A stretch of 15,422 nt of DNA, taken from an uncultured Prevotella sp. (GTDB lineage: Bacteria; Bacteroidota; Bacteroidia; Bacteroidales; Bacteroidaceae). The DNA is taken from the NCBI GenBank assembly GCA_900769275.1, contig CAAGGA010000104.1, positions 1-15,422 on the forward strand. The letters are read 5' to 3'. Made by a program: the position numbers and the translations under genes. Below, piece by piece: positions 6,896 through 15,157 of the stretch. Position 1 is the first letter of the stretch; each line of letters opens with the position of its first letter. Below the pieces are notes generated by a model. The model saw nothing but the letters and a program-made list of their open reading frames with translations. It was not told where the DNA came from and did not search any database.

Positions 6896-8575
6896 CTATT
6901 TCCTGACGCGGAAATAGTCAAAATCAACGATTCCACCGATGTTTGCTGTGGAGAAATTGAAGAGCATGAAGCGCTGTCCGGTGAAGTCCGGCATGTCATA
7001 GTGCATCTGCAGCGTGTCGCCGATGGCAGTCCATGCCTTGCCGTCGAGGCTGTATGAGAACGTTGCCTTGTCGGTAAGGTTGCGGAAGTCGTGGCTGACG
7101 CGCAGCCATACCTTGGTCTGACTGAGTGGCTTTGTCTCGATATCCTTGCCATCGGCATCGTCACGGTTCATCGCCCTGTGCATCACGAGATACAGTTTGC
7201 CGTTCTCTTTCTTTACTCCCACAAAGCCATACCTGCGCTGGAATGAAGCCAGGCCTGCCCAGTCACCGTCTTTCATCTGCGATATGTCGATGAGGGTCTC
7301 GCCTGTACAGGTAGGTCCAAAGGTGCGTTGTGTCAGAGAGTTGCGTGCATCACGGATGCTGTGAGCCAGTGAGGTGGTCTTCAGTCGAAGCCAGCCCTTG
7401 CGCTCCGTGAGGCTCCACCCCTTGTTGTCGGGAATATGGTTCCACTGCCAGCAGAGCTTCAATCCGGGAGTCCAGCTGCCGAAGCGAGACTTGCTCTTCT
7501 TCGGTTTCCATACGTTGAACTCATCGCTCTGCACGATGGTCATCCCCTTTGAGGCAGGCAGGTCTAAGGAGAATGGGGATATCATGTTCTTGCCGGCGGG
7601 CAGCTTGTCGGTCGTGCCGCAGCCTACGACAGGCCATCCGTCCTTGCTCCACGTCATGGGCAGCCATACGGGTATTCTGCCGACGGAGCCGTAGTCCTTG
7701 AACAGGAAGCACCACCACTTGCCGTCCTGTGTCTCTACGATGCCGCCTTGGGCGATGCCGTTGGTGCGCATGGTAAGATTGCCCTGAGCGTCAACCATTT
7801 CGCCGCCGAACACCATCCTGCCTTCCCATTCTCCGTCGAAGAGTTTCTTGCTGCGCCATACTATCTCCTGCCGCTGACCGTCACATCCCTGAATCATGAA
7901 GATGTAGTACCAGTCGCCAATCTTGTAGCCGTGGTAGCCTTCCGCACGAAGTCCGCGGGCAGGGTTTTCCAGATTGGCATAGTCTATGACCTTGTGACGC
8001 TCGCCGACGGTGACGTTCCAGTCCTTATCGACGGAGATCTCACGCAGATACATGGCGTGGTCCTCGAAGGTGTCAGCAGGATGCAGCACGTATTTCTTCA
8101 CCTCCGTGCCGGTATCCTCGAAGAGCAGGCCGGGGTCGTAGCACTTGTCCGTGGTGGAACAGTGCCATTTGCCATGCTCTATGTCGTCGGTCACGTAGAA
8201 ATATGTCTTGCCGGTCGTATTGCAGGTCATAATCATGTAGAACATCTTCTCGTAGGGATCGTAGCGCAGGTTAGCGGCCCATGAGCCTTGCGAGTAGTCG
8301 CTCTTGCCGTTCAGGAGGCGAAAGCGGTCGCCCTCGTCAATCTCGTCATAGGCATAGTTGATGATTTCCCAGTTGACGAGATCCGTTGACTTCATGATTC
8401 CGCAGCCGGGAGAGAAGTGCATGGTTGTGCTGACCATGTAGTAGGTGTCATCCACCCGGATTATGTCAATGTCGGGGACATCGGCAAAAATCATAGGGTT
8501 CTCAAATCTTGTCGTCTGTGCTTCAATGCCAAGTGCGGCACACAGAAACAGCAATAGGCTTAGTAGTTTTTTCAT
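6896..8575 (-). CDS. Glycoside hydrolase family 43 (subfamily 12-like) arabinofuranosidase/xylosidase
   Basis: A 559-residue exported enzyme expected to trim arabinofuranosyl or xylosyl units from arabinoxylan fragments. The signal peptide spans 1-19 (cleavage after IEA), with no lipobox. The five-bladed propeller starts with ENPMIFADVPDIDIIRVDDTYYM. The expected GH43 acids are visible: base Asp35 in VPDID, Asp147 in YDPGLLFED, and acid Glu212 in RAEGYHGY. From about residue 350 (DEFN) to the end (FDYFRVRK) is a concanavalin-like C-terminal sandwich of the beta-xylosidase type. The subfamily is my recollection, and substrate cannot be fixed from sequence. It is the first hydrolase gene after the regulator, with its own promoter-like box at 8737-8744 and a leader of about 155 bases that contains a repeat element. 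GH98 starts 83 bases after it. Confidence 0.92.
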   Translation of the reverse strand: MKKLLSLLLFLCAALGIEAQTTRFENPMIFADVPDIDIIRVDDTYYMVSTTMHFSPGCGIMKSTDLVNWEIINYAYDEIDEGDRFRLLNGKSDYSQGSWAANLRYDPYEKMFYMIMTCNTTGKTYFYVTDDIEHGKWHCSTTDKCYDPGLLFEDTGTEVKKYVLHPADTFEDHAMYLREISVDKDWNVTVGERHKVIDYANLENPARGLRAEGYHGYKIGDWYYIFMIQGCDGQRQEIVWRSKKLFDGEWEGRMVFGGEMVDAQGNLTMRTNGIAQGGIVETQDGKWWCFLFKDYGSVGRIPVWLPMTWSKDGWPVVGCGTTDKLPAGKNMISPFSLDLPASKGMTIVQSDEFNVWKPKKSKSRFGSWTPGLKLCWQWNHIPDNKGWSLTERKGWLRLKTTSLAHSIRDARNSLTQRTFGPTCTGETLIDISQMKDGDWAGLASFQRRYGFVGVKKENGKLYLVMHRAMNRDDADGKDIETKPLSQTKVWLRVSHDFRNLTDKATFSYSLDGKAWTAIGDTLQMHYDMPDFTGQRFMLFNFSTANIGGIVDFDYFRVRK

Positions 8576-8580
8576 TATTT

Positions 8581-8718
8581 TGTTGTTTAGTTGTTTGGTT
8601 GTTTGGTTGTTTGGTTATGGGGTGTGGGTTGCCCGGTTTTGGGTTGGGTTACTTTTGCCACGTGATTGAGTTTCCATTGGAAATTCATTATTAACCTACA
8701 ACCTACAACCCACAACCA
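8581..8718. repeat. Intergenic inverted-repeat element, copy 4
   Basis: The left arm begins with 8-base GTTGTTTG units and becomes irregular. The core at 8642-8696 (TTTGCCACGTGA, then TTTCCATTGGAAA and CATTATTAACC) is nearly the same as in copy 3. The right arm is ACCTACA/ACCCACA units. It lies entirely between the GH43 promoter box and the GH43 start codon, so it should form a hairpin in the messenger leader. Confidence 0.85.
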
Positions 8719-8736
8719 TATACTACAATTCCGTTG

Positions 8737-8744
8737 CAAAGATA
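8737..8744 (-). promoter_or_regulatory. GH43 promoter -7 box
   Basis: On the minus strand this reads TATCTTTG, matching the Bacteroidetes TANNTTTG box, and continues CAACGGAAT. The same TTTGCAACGGAAT string follows the box upstream of the regulator gene (12967-12974). No good -33 TTTG is present about 20 bases upstream, which would fit a promoter needing an activator. Confidence 0.6.
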
Positions 8745-8785
8745 TGTATTAATCCTATTACTGACCATTGAAAATGTCTTATCAT

Positions 8786-8797
8786 CGTTTTCAAACG
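8786..8797. promoter_or_regulatory. Possible regulator-binding palindrome upstream of GH43
   Basis: CGTTTTCAAACG is an interrupted palindrome with 5-base arms. It sits roughly 42-60 bases upstream of the GH43 -7 box, a reasonable place for an activator site. It is short and could be chance. The rest of the 8745-8913 gap shows nothing else I can name. Confidence 0.25.
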
Positions 8798-8913
8798 TCC
8801 CAAGACGCAGTCTGTTGTCGTATCACGAAACAAATTGGTATAGCAGAAGAAAGTCTGACGAAATGCCCTGTAATGGTAATGCCCGGAGACTCCCTATGTC
8901 GTTTCCCCGTGCG

Positions 8914-11900
8914 TCATTTGTGCTGATTGACAAACTCGGACGGAGTACACCCGAAATGTTTTCGGAAAGCGGTGGAGAAGGATGGCTGGCTGGAATAGCC
9001 TACGGCGTATGCCACTTGCGTGATGTTGTGCTTCTGCTCGGCAAGCATCCGGGCGGCTTGCTCCATACGAATGTTCTGTATGAACTCATGCACGGTGAGA
9101 CCGGAGATTTCTTTCATCTTGCGGTGCAGGTGGGAGCGGCTGATACCTGCCTTGGAACAGATGAGGTTGATGTCCAGGTCGCTGTTGCCGATATTCTCGT
9201 TTATACACTTCAGGATGCGTTCCATGAGAAGTTCGTCGTTTCCTTTCATCTCGATGTCCTCGATGTATTTCTCGGTCAGCCGCTCGTTCTCCATCTTGTT
9301 GCGGAAAAGGTTTGTCCTGAAGATGAGGTTGTCAATGGTAATCTGAAGTTCGGACATGATGAACGGTTTCGTGAGGTATGCGTCGGCACCTTGCTTCAGT
9401 CCTTCAAGTCGGTTGCCGATGTCTGCCTTCGAGGTGAGGAGGATTACGGGAATGTGGCTTATGAGAGGATTTGACTTTATCAGGCGAAGCATCGTGAAGC
9501 CATCCATTACGGGCATCATCACGTCGCTCACCACGATGTCGTATGACAAGTCGTTTTGTTTGTGGCTGCCCAGCAGTCGGCACAGACCCTCGTGCCCGTT
9601 GCTGCAGACGGTGAACGAGTAGCGGTCTTCAAGTTCTCTTACGATGTAGCGTACCAGTTCTCCGTCATCATCGACAATCAGCACGCGACGCCTGTTCTGC
9701 CCCGTGGCAGTCGTTACGGAGCAATCCGGTGCATCCTCCGTAATGTCAATCTCGCTTTCCTGCAGGTGTTCCCTGCCCTGTGGCAGGCTTACGCAGAATA
9801 CGCTGCCTTGCCTTCCGTCAGTGCGGTTTCCGGCGGTGATGCTGCCATGGTGCATTTCTACAATCATCTTGCAGAGGTTGAGACCAATGCCCGTGCCTTC
9901 GGTATGGGTAGAGGAATGTCCCTGATAGAATCGCTCGAAGAGATGCCTGAGCGTCTCCTCGTCCATGCCCTGACCGTCATCGGTGACGCTGACCTTTACG
10001 GTCTCCTCATCAGCTGCAAGGGTCACGGTGATACTGCCGTTGTCCGGAGTGTATTTGAATGCGTTGGACAACAGGTTGGCAATGACTTTCTCGAATTGCG
10101 TGCGGTCTATCCATGCCCATACGGGATTCTGAGGTGCGGAGAGCGTGAGTTCTATCTGACGTTCGCGGGCGTTGTACTCATAATACCGGCAGATACGCTG
10201 CAGGAATGCGCTGAGTTCGGTCTTGCGGCACGACAGGTTCATTTGTCGCTTGTCAATCTTGCGTATGTCGAGTATCTGGTTCACAAGGTTCATGATACGG
10301 TGCGCATTGCTTTCGATGACACTCAGCGAGGGTTGCAGGACGGTGGAGTTGAATGAGCGGAATTCTTCTGCAGTGGAATATTCCTCCATCCTCTCAGCCT
10401 TCAGTTTCTCCAGTGGAGACATGATGAGAGTGAGCGGAGAGCGGATGTCGTGCGTGGCATTGATAAGGAATTTCATCTTGTCTTCATCCATTTTCATGTG
10501 CATTCGCCTGCGCCATGAGGAGGCGATAAAGACTGTCAGGGCGATGAGAAGACAGAAGTACAGGATGTAGGCTGTTGTGCTGCGATACCAAGGCGACTCG
10601 ATGATGATGGTATATTTGCGTGACGGCGTGACATCTTCGCCGACGCAGGCCCTTATTTCCAACTGATGTGTGCCGACAGACAGGCGGGCAAAGGTTATGG
10701 CATTCTGTCCCTCGCTGTTGCGTATCCACTCTTCGTTGTCGTTCAGCCGATACTCAAACGTGGTGTTGGCAGCATCCGGAAAGTTCATCAGCGAAAATTC
10801 CATGGAAAGGACATTGTCGGAATAGGGAAAGGAGAAGCGGTCAAGTCCCGCAGGCGCATTGACGCTCTTGCCTCCGAATGTCAGGGCGGTAAGGCGGATG
10901 TCCCCCAGTTCCATGGATGCACCCTGCACCTGTTCCGGGGTAAACGCGGTTATGCCGTCGTTGGTGGCGAAGAGAATGCGGTCATGTCGTGGGATGTACA
11001 GACCGGCATTGGTTACGAACTCCTTGTCTTTCAGTCCCGAGCCGCTCACATGACTTATCCATCTGCCGTCCGATGTACGGTAATGCCATATTCCCATTGA
11101 GGTGGAGCACCAGATGTCGCCCTGCCTGTCCTGCGTGATATATCCGATGTTGAGACCGCGGAGACGTTCGGCCTCAGGAAACTCCGTCACCTTTCCCGTC
11201 TCTCGATGCCATGTAAACAGTCCCTCCATCGTGCCTATAAGGATGTCGCCGCGTGAGGTTTCGCATAGTGATTCGCACCGTTTTCCCTCCAGCAACATAT
11301 CCCATCCGAAAGGTCGGAAGCTACCTGATGGCAGGTCAAGGCAGCAGACACCGTTTGTCGTGGCTGTCCATATCCTGCCGTCATTGTCGGTAATCATGGA
11401 GAGAATCCAGTCGTTGCAGAGCCTGCCGTGGGATTTATCCCTCTTGTCCGTCTGGCTGTAGTGCGTTGTCTTGCCCGTTGCCTTGTCATAGCATAGCATT
11501 CCCCTGCCATAGACGGAGAAGAACAGGTGTCCCAGCCTGTCATCGGTCATGTCGTTGATCATGTTGCAGGGGAAGTCCAGCAGTTGTATGGATTGTCCGT
11601 TGAGGGGGTTATAGGAATATACCTTTGTTCCTGCACCGACATAATAGTTGCCCTGCGCATCGCGCCTGATGAACTCCACCCATGCCGGGGCGGCGGGATG
11701 AGCCACGATGCGTCCCCCGGCATCGAAGCCATATACTCCTTCGCCCGCAACTGTGCACCATGTCATGTCGTTGTCGCCCTCGCATATTGAGGAGACATAG
11801 TTGCCGATGTCGTGTTTCTGTTCCGAAAAACTCCAGGAGTTGAATGCAGTCTTGTGGCTCGGTATGACAAGAAGTCCCTTATGCCGGCAGCCAACCCAGA

Positions 11901-12816
11901 TATTTCCGTGCCTGTCCTCGAAGAGAGTCTCTATCGTGCTCGTGTTCATGTTGATTCCCGGAGCATTGACATGATAGCGCAGCACTTTCTTTGTGCCGGA
12001 TGGAATCCACAGCAGACCGTTGCCGCGCGTCCCGATAAAGAGGTTGCCGGAATGGTCTCGCATCAGTGTCCAGTAATGGGGATTGAGCGATGCTGTCTCC
12101 GACACGTCATAATAATCATCTACAAACTGCCCGTTGTCATAGAGGCAGAGCTGACGGCGGTTCATTACGAGAGTCCTGCCTCCTGCTTCTGCAAACGCCA
12201 TGGGAGGGTTGTGCCGGTCGGTGAACATTTGCGGATGCCGGCCGGGCTTTACTATACTGAATGCTTTGTTCCCCTCATACCATAGCGTGCCGTCGGTCTC
12301 CACCATCATGTGTCCGAAGAAATTGTCATCCTTGTCTGCCTTATAGATATCCAAGGGAGTCAGGGTACGCTTCTCAGTTTCGGCACGGAACAGTCCGTAG
12401 CCTGCCGTGCCTACAAGCACCTGACCGTCGGGCAACTGGCAGATGTCATTGACACGTGCCCGTTCGAAGAGACCGCTCATGTATCGGATAAAGCTGTTCG
12501 TAGCTTCATCATACCGCTGCAGACCGTTGTTCGTGCCTATCCAAAGCTGTCCGTCCCTGTCGCAGAACACTTTGCTGACAACGTTGAACATCAAGGATGC
12601 AGAGTCCTCGGCATTGTGCTTGTATGTCGTGAACTTATAGCCATCGTAGCGTATCAGTCCGTTCTCGCTGCCAATCCAGATGTACCCCTCCTTATCCTGA
12701 CATATACTCGTGATATTCGTGCTTGGCAACCTGTTGCCGGAGAATAACAGACAGCTTTGCGCCCATAGGCAGATATGGGAGCACAACGCGAAGAATAATC
12801 CTAATGCGGTTTTCAT
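8914..12816 (-). CDS. Hybrid two-component system sensor kinase/AraC-type regulator (HTCS)
   Basis: A 1300-residue one-protein signalling system. Such regulators sense sugar oligosaccharides with a periplasmic propeller and switch on nearby hydrolase genes. The signal peptide is about 1-20. Residues about 30-625 hold repeated two-component propeller units (for example SICQDKEGYIWIGSENGLIR). A Y_Y_Y domain follows at about 681-741 and a membrane helix at 749-767. The kinase part has phospho-acceptor His789 in THDIRSPLTLI, N-box Asn914/Asn918, DDGQGM at 946-951 and GTGIGL at 974-979. The receiver domain has VLIVDDD at 1045-1051, phospho-acceptor Asp1098 in SDVMMP and Lys1150. An AraC helix-turn-helix fills about 1200-1297 (QVAYAVGYSSQPSFSTAFRKHFG). 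All catalytic residues look intact. It is the first gene of the minus-strand cluster, and its targets are probably the three hydrolases after it. Confidence 0.96.
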   Translation of the reverse strand: MKTALGLFFALCSHICLWAQSCLLFSGNRLPSTNITSICQDKEGYIWIGSENGLIRYDGYKFTTYKHNAEDSASLMFNVVSKVFCDRDGQLWIGTNNGLQRYDEATNSFIRYMSGLFERARVNDICQLPDGQVLVGTAGYGLFRAETEKRTLTPLDIYKADKDDNFFGHMMVETDGTLWYEGNKAFSIVKPGRHPQMFTDRHNPPMAFAEAGGRTLVMNRRQLCLYDNGQFVDDYYDVSETASLNPHYWTLMRDHSGNLFIGTRGNGLLWIPSGTKKVLRYHVNAPGINMNTSTIETLFEDRHGNIWVGCRHKGLLVIPSHKTAFNSWSFSEQKHDIGNYVSSICEGDNDMTWCTVAGEGVYGFDAGGRIVAHPAAPAWVEFIRRDAQGNYYVGAGTKVYSYNPLNGQSIQLLDFPCNMINDMTDDRLGHLFFSVYGRGMLCYDKATGKTTHYSQTDKRDKSHGRLCNDWILSMITDNDGRIWTATTNGVCCLDLPSGSFRPFGWDMLLEGKRCESLCETSRGDILIGTMEGLFTWHRETGKVTEFPEAERLRGLNIGYITQDRQGDIWCSTSMGIWHYRTSDGRWISHVSGSGLKDKEFVTNAGLYIPRHDRILFATNDGITAFTPEQVQGASMELGDIRLTALTFGGKSVNAPAGLDRFSFPYSDNVLSMEFSLMNFPDAANTTFEYRLNDNEEWIRNSEGQNAITFARLSVGTHQLEIRACVGEDVTPSRKYTIIIESPWYRSTTAYILYFCLLIALTVFIASSWRRRMHMKMDEDKMKFLINATHDIRSPLTLIMSPLEKLKAERMEEYSTAEEFRSFNSTVLQPSLSVIESNAHRIMNLVNQILDIRKIDKRQMNLSCRKTELSAFLQRICRYYEYNARERQIELTLSAPQNPVWAWIDRTQFEKVIANLLSNAFKYTPDNGSITVTLAADEETVKVSVTDDGQGMDEETLRHLFERFYQGHSSTHTEGTGIGLNLCKMIVEMHHGSITAGNRTDGRQGSVFCVSLPQGREHLQESEIDITEDAPDCSVTTATGQNRRRVLIVDDDGELVRYIVRELEDRYSFTVCSNGHEGLCRLLGSHKQNDLSYDIVVSDVMMPVMDGFTMLRLIKSNPLISHIPVILLTSKADIGNRLEGLKQGADAYLTKPFIMSELQITIDNLIFRTNLFRNKMENERLTEKYIEDIEMKGNDELLMERILKCINENIGNSDLDINLICSKAGISRSHLHRKMKEISGLTVHEFIQNIRMEQAARMLAEQKHNITQVAYAVGYSSQPSFSTAFRKHFGCTPSEFVNQHK

Positions 12817-12818
12817 AA

Positions 12819-12950
12819 GTTGGTGGTTTGACTGTTTGGCATGTTGTTTTAGGTAGTGATCCCGGAATTTGGGTCGTGGGTTGATAGTGTGTTTCTAATG
12901 GAAATTTGCACAGGAGAGCAGGTATCTTAACCTACCATACAAAACCAACG
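12819..12950. repeat. Intergenic inverted-repeat element, copy 5 (degenerate)
   Basis: A worn copy just before the regulator start. The left part is G/T rich (GGTTTGACTGTTTGG, GGTCGTGGGTTGA). The core GTTTCTAATGGAAATT matches GTTTCCATTGGAAATT of copy 4 at 14 of 16 positions. The right end CTTAACCTACCATACAAAACC resembles a right arm. The tandem units have mostly decayed. It sits between the regulator promoter box and its start codon. Confidence 0.55.
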
Positions 12951-12966
12951 CCCTAGGATTCCGTTG

Positions 12967-12974
12967 CAAATTTA
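12967..12974 (-). promoter_or_regulatory. Regulator (HTCS) promoter -7 box
   Basis: On the minus strand this reads TAAATTTG, then CAACGGAAT. It fits TANNTTTG and shares its downstream bases with the GH43 promoter. A clear -33 TTTG is lacking. It implies a leader of roughly 150 bases that contains repeat copy 5. Confidence 0.55.
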
Positions 12975-13111
12975 CAGAAAAATCTCGAATAATGAGTAGA
13001 TTGAGGTAAGGAAACTTTCTCTTTCGGGGATTATTTGGAGGCAGGGAATTAATGGAACCTACCTGAGAAAGAAAAAAAATGAGAGCGGCATGCAAGATTT
13101 CTGCAAAATAA

Positions 13112-13143
13112 TTTGGAGGGGAATGAAAAAGTTAGTAACTTTG
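13112..13143 (+). promoter_or_regulatory. rimP operon promoter
   Basis: TTTG at 13112-13115, a 20-base spacer, and TAACTTTG at 13136-13143 match the Bacteroidetes primary-sigma promoter at both boxes. Transcription should begin at about 13147-13152, giving a leader of about 150 bases before rimP. It faces away from the regulator promoter at 12967-12974. Confidence 0.75.
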
Positions 13144-13290
13144 CATCCGTTCAGTGGAATGAGGAACTCCGAAGCGAGTTCCTCATTCTTATTTTAGATA
13201 GGGTCTTACCATGCCGGGTGCAAGTCTCGGGAAAGGGATTCTGCGGAATGAGTGGAAACGGATGAAAGTTCACTGCAATATATATTATAT
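13144..13290 (+). promoter_or_regulatory. Structured 5' leader of the rimP-nusA operon
   Basis: The leader has a strong hairpin: 13-base perfect arms 13157-13169 (GAATGAGGAACTC) and 13176-13188 with loop CGAAGC, followed by TTATTTTAG. A second stem-loop is CCGGG (13214-13218), loop TGCAAGT, CTCGG (13226-13230). An 8-base pair, CATCCGTT (13144-13151) with AACGGATG (13257-13264), could close the whole, although its left half overlaps the likely transcription start. I cannot assign it to a named RNA class. It could be an attenuator or an autoregulatory leader for ribosome-assembly genes. Confidence 0.5.
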
Positions 13291-13299
13291 AAATAAGGA

Positions 13300-13767
13300 A
13301 TGATAGACAAGAACATTGTTAGAACTTTAGTGAGTGAATGGCTCCGGGACAAGGACTATTTCTTGGTAGATGTAGAGGTCAGTCCCGATGACCGTATCGT
13401 GGTGGAAATAGACCATGCGGAGGGTGTGTGGATAGAGGACTGCGTGGCTCTCAGCCGCTATATTGAGGAACACCTGAGCCGTGACGAGGAAGATTACGAA
13501 CTGGAAGTGGGAAGTGCCGGGCTCGGAATGCCTTTCAAGGTGGAGCAGCAGTACATCAACTGCATAGGCAAGGAAGTCGAGGTCCTCGCGGCTGACGGCA
13601 AGAAGTACTCCGGAGTGCTGAAAAGCGTGGAGGGACGTGACTTCATCGTAACCGTGACGGAAAAACAGAAACTGGAGGGCAAGAAACGCCCCGTCCTTGT
13701 TGATGTGGACAGGCAGTTCTCCATGGATGAGGTGAAATATTGCAAATATCTCATTAATTTCAAATAG
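13300..13767 (+). CDS. rimP: Ribosome maturation factor RimP
   Basis: A 155-residue cytoplasmic protein that helps assemble the 30S ribosomal subunit. The N-terminal domain (about 1-78) shows DVEVSPDDRIVVEID and the family signature region IEDCVALSRYIEEHL, then ELEVGSAGL at 67-75, where many relatives have EVSSPGL. The C-terminal SH3-like domain covers about 83-150 and includes VKYCKYLINFK at the end. Length is normal for Bacteroidetes. AAGGA lies directly against the ATG, too close for a useful Shine-Dalgarno site, as is common in this phylum. nusA follows after 121 bases, the standard rimP-nusA order, but with a repeat element in between. Confidence 0.96.
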   Translation: MIDKNIVRTLVSEWLRDKDYFLVDVEVSPDDRIVVEIDHAEGVWIEDCVALSRYIEEHLSRDEEDYELEVGSAGLGMPFKVEQQYINCIGKEVEVLAADGKKYSGVLKSVEGRDFIVTVTEKQKLEGKKRPVLVDVDRQFSMDEVKYCKYLINFK

Positions 13768-13864
13768 TTTGTGGTTTAGTGGTTTGGTTGGTAGTATTTG
13801 ATTTCATTGTCAAAACAAACAACCAGACAACCAAATAACTAAACAACCAAACAAAAAATCAACC
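13768..13864. repeat. Intergenic inverted-repeat element, copy 6, inside the rimP-nusA operon
   Basis: The left arm is TTTGTGGTTTAGTGGTTTGG, the core TTTCATTGTCAAAACA is a weaker match to TCCATTGGTAAGACA of copy 2, and the right arm is repeated AAACAACC/AGACAACC/AAATAACT units. It starts at the base after the rimP stop and ends about 25 bases before the nusA start. It would be transcribed in the operon messenger. The 24 bases after it are A-rich, as in a Bacteroidetes leader. Confidence 0.75.
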
Positions 13865-13888
13865 AGATAACAAAAACAATAAAATATA

Positions 13889-15151
13889 ATGGCAACAAAA
13901 GCATCAGATTTACAACCGAACATGATCGAGACGTTCAAGGAGTTCAAGGACACCAAGAATATCGATCGCACCACGCTCGTGAGTGTGCTGGAGGAGAGTT
14001 TCCGTAATGTCATTGCAAAGCTTTTCGGCAGTGACAAGAACTTTGACGTCATCGTAAACCCGGACAAGGGTGACTTCGAGATTTACCGTAACCGTGTCGT
14101 AGTGGCAGACGATGAGGTGGAGGACGAGAACAAGGAAATATCACTTACCGAGGCGCGCAAGATAGAGTCAGACTATGAAGTGGGAGAGGATGTGTCGGAA
14201 CTCGTCGATTTTACCAAATTCGGACGTCGTGCCATCCTCAATCTCCGCCAGACGCTTGCTTCCAAGATTCTTGAACTCGAGCATGACAACCTCTACAACA
14301 AATATAAGGACCGTGTGGGGGAGATAATTTCAGGTGAGGTGTATCAGACGTGGAAGCGCGAGGTGCTCATTGTCGATGATGACAACAACGAGCTCATACT
14401 GCCGAAGTCAGAGCAGATACCGCAGGATCAGTACCGCAAGGGTGAAACCATAAAGGCAGTCATAGCGCGCGTTGATAACGAGAACAACAATCCGAAGATT
14501 ATCCTTTCACGCACCAGTCCGCTGTTCCTCCAGCGTCTTCTCGAAGCCGAAGTGCCCGAGATAGCCGAGGGACTCATAGCCATCAGGAAAATAGCGCGTA
14601 TCCCCGGTGAGCGTGCCAAGGTGGCGGTGGAGAGTTTCGATGACCGTATTGACCCTGTAGGAGCCTGTGTCGGCGTGAAAGGAAGCCGTGTTCATGGTAT
14701 CGTGCGTGAGCTGTGCAACGAGAACATGGATGTCATCAACTATACATCCAACACCAAGCTCTTCATCCAGCGTGCCCTTGCACCGGCTCGCATCAACAGC
14801 ATAAACCTCAATGAGGAGGAGCGCAAGGCAGAGGTCTATCTCCTGCCAGAGGAGGTAAGCCTCGCTATAGGACGCGGCGGACAGAACATCAAGCTCGCTT
14901 CCATGCTGACGGATTATGTCATTGACGTCTTCCGCGACCTCGGGGATGACGAAGACAATGATGATATATACCTCGAAGAGTTCTCTGACGAGATAGACCA
15001 ATGGGTGATAGATGCCATCAAGTCTATCGGTCTCGATACGGCGAAGAATGTCCTCAATGCTCCGCGCGAGATGCTTATATCAAAGGCTGACCTCGAAGAG
15101 GAGACTGTGGATCATGTTCTTGAAGTGCTGCGTGCAGAGTACGAGAAATAA
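13889..15151 (+). CDS. nusA: Transcription termination/antitermination factor NusA
   Basis: A 420-residue cytoplasmic protein that binds RNA polymerase and nascent RNA and tunes pausing, termination and antitermination. The N-terminal polymerase-binding domain spans about 1-135 (LEESFRNVIAKLFG, FEIYRNRVVVADDEVED). An S1 domain is at about 143-208. The first KH domain carries GVKGSRVHGIVREL at 262-275 and the second AIGRGGQNIKLAS at 326-338. A single C-terminal helical domain (about 366-420, IGLDTAKNVLNAPREML) stands in place of the paired acidic repeats of the E. coli protein, as expected for Bacteroidetes. The ATG start follows an A-rich leader. It lies in the rimP operon; infB normally follows but is not reached here. 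Confidence 0.97.
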   Translation: MATKASDLQPNMIETFKEFKDTKNIDRTTLVSVLEESFRNVIAKLFGSDKNFDVIVNPDKGDFEIYRNRVVVADDEVEDENKEISLTEARKIESDYEVGEDVSELVDFTKFGRRAILNLRQTLASKILELEHDNLYNKYKDRVGEIISGEVYQTWKREVLIVDDDNNELILPKSEQIPQDQYRKGETIKAVIARVDNENNNPKIILSRTSPLFLQRLLEAEVPEIAEGLIAIRKIARIPGERAKVAVESFDDRIDPVGACVGVKGSRVHGIVRELCNENMDVINYTSNTKLFIQRALAPARINSINLNEEERKAEVYLLPEEVSLAIGRGGQNIKLASMLTDYVIDVFRDLGDDEDNDDIYLEEFSDEIDQWVIDAIKSIGLDTAKNVLNAPREMLISKADLEEETVDHVLEVLRAEYEK

Positions 15152-15157
15152 CCAGAG

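Noticed and set aside
8734..9474. A 246-residue plus-strand open frame antisense to the regulator
   Set aside because: It lies opposite the well-supported receiver and AraC domains, and its sequence looks like a mirror of those codons.
9556..10356. A 266-residue plus-strand open frame antisense to the regulator
   Set aside because: It lies opposite the conserved kinase and receiver motifs; long antisense frames are expected in this GC-richer coding DNA.
13205..13265. GGTGCAAGTC in the rimP leader, similar to part of a cobalamin riboswitch or a tRNA T-arm
   Set aside because: The B12-box (GCCACTG type) and the other conserved riboswitch parts are missing, no acceptor or anticodon stem fits a tRNA, and rimP has no link to cobalamin.
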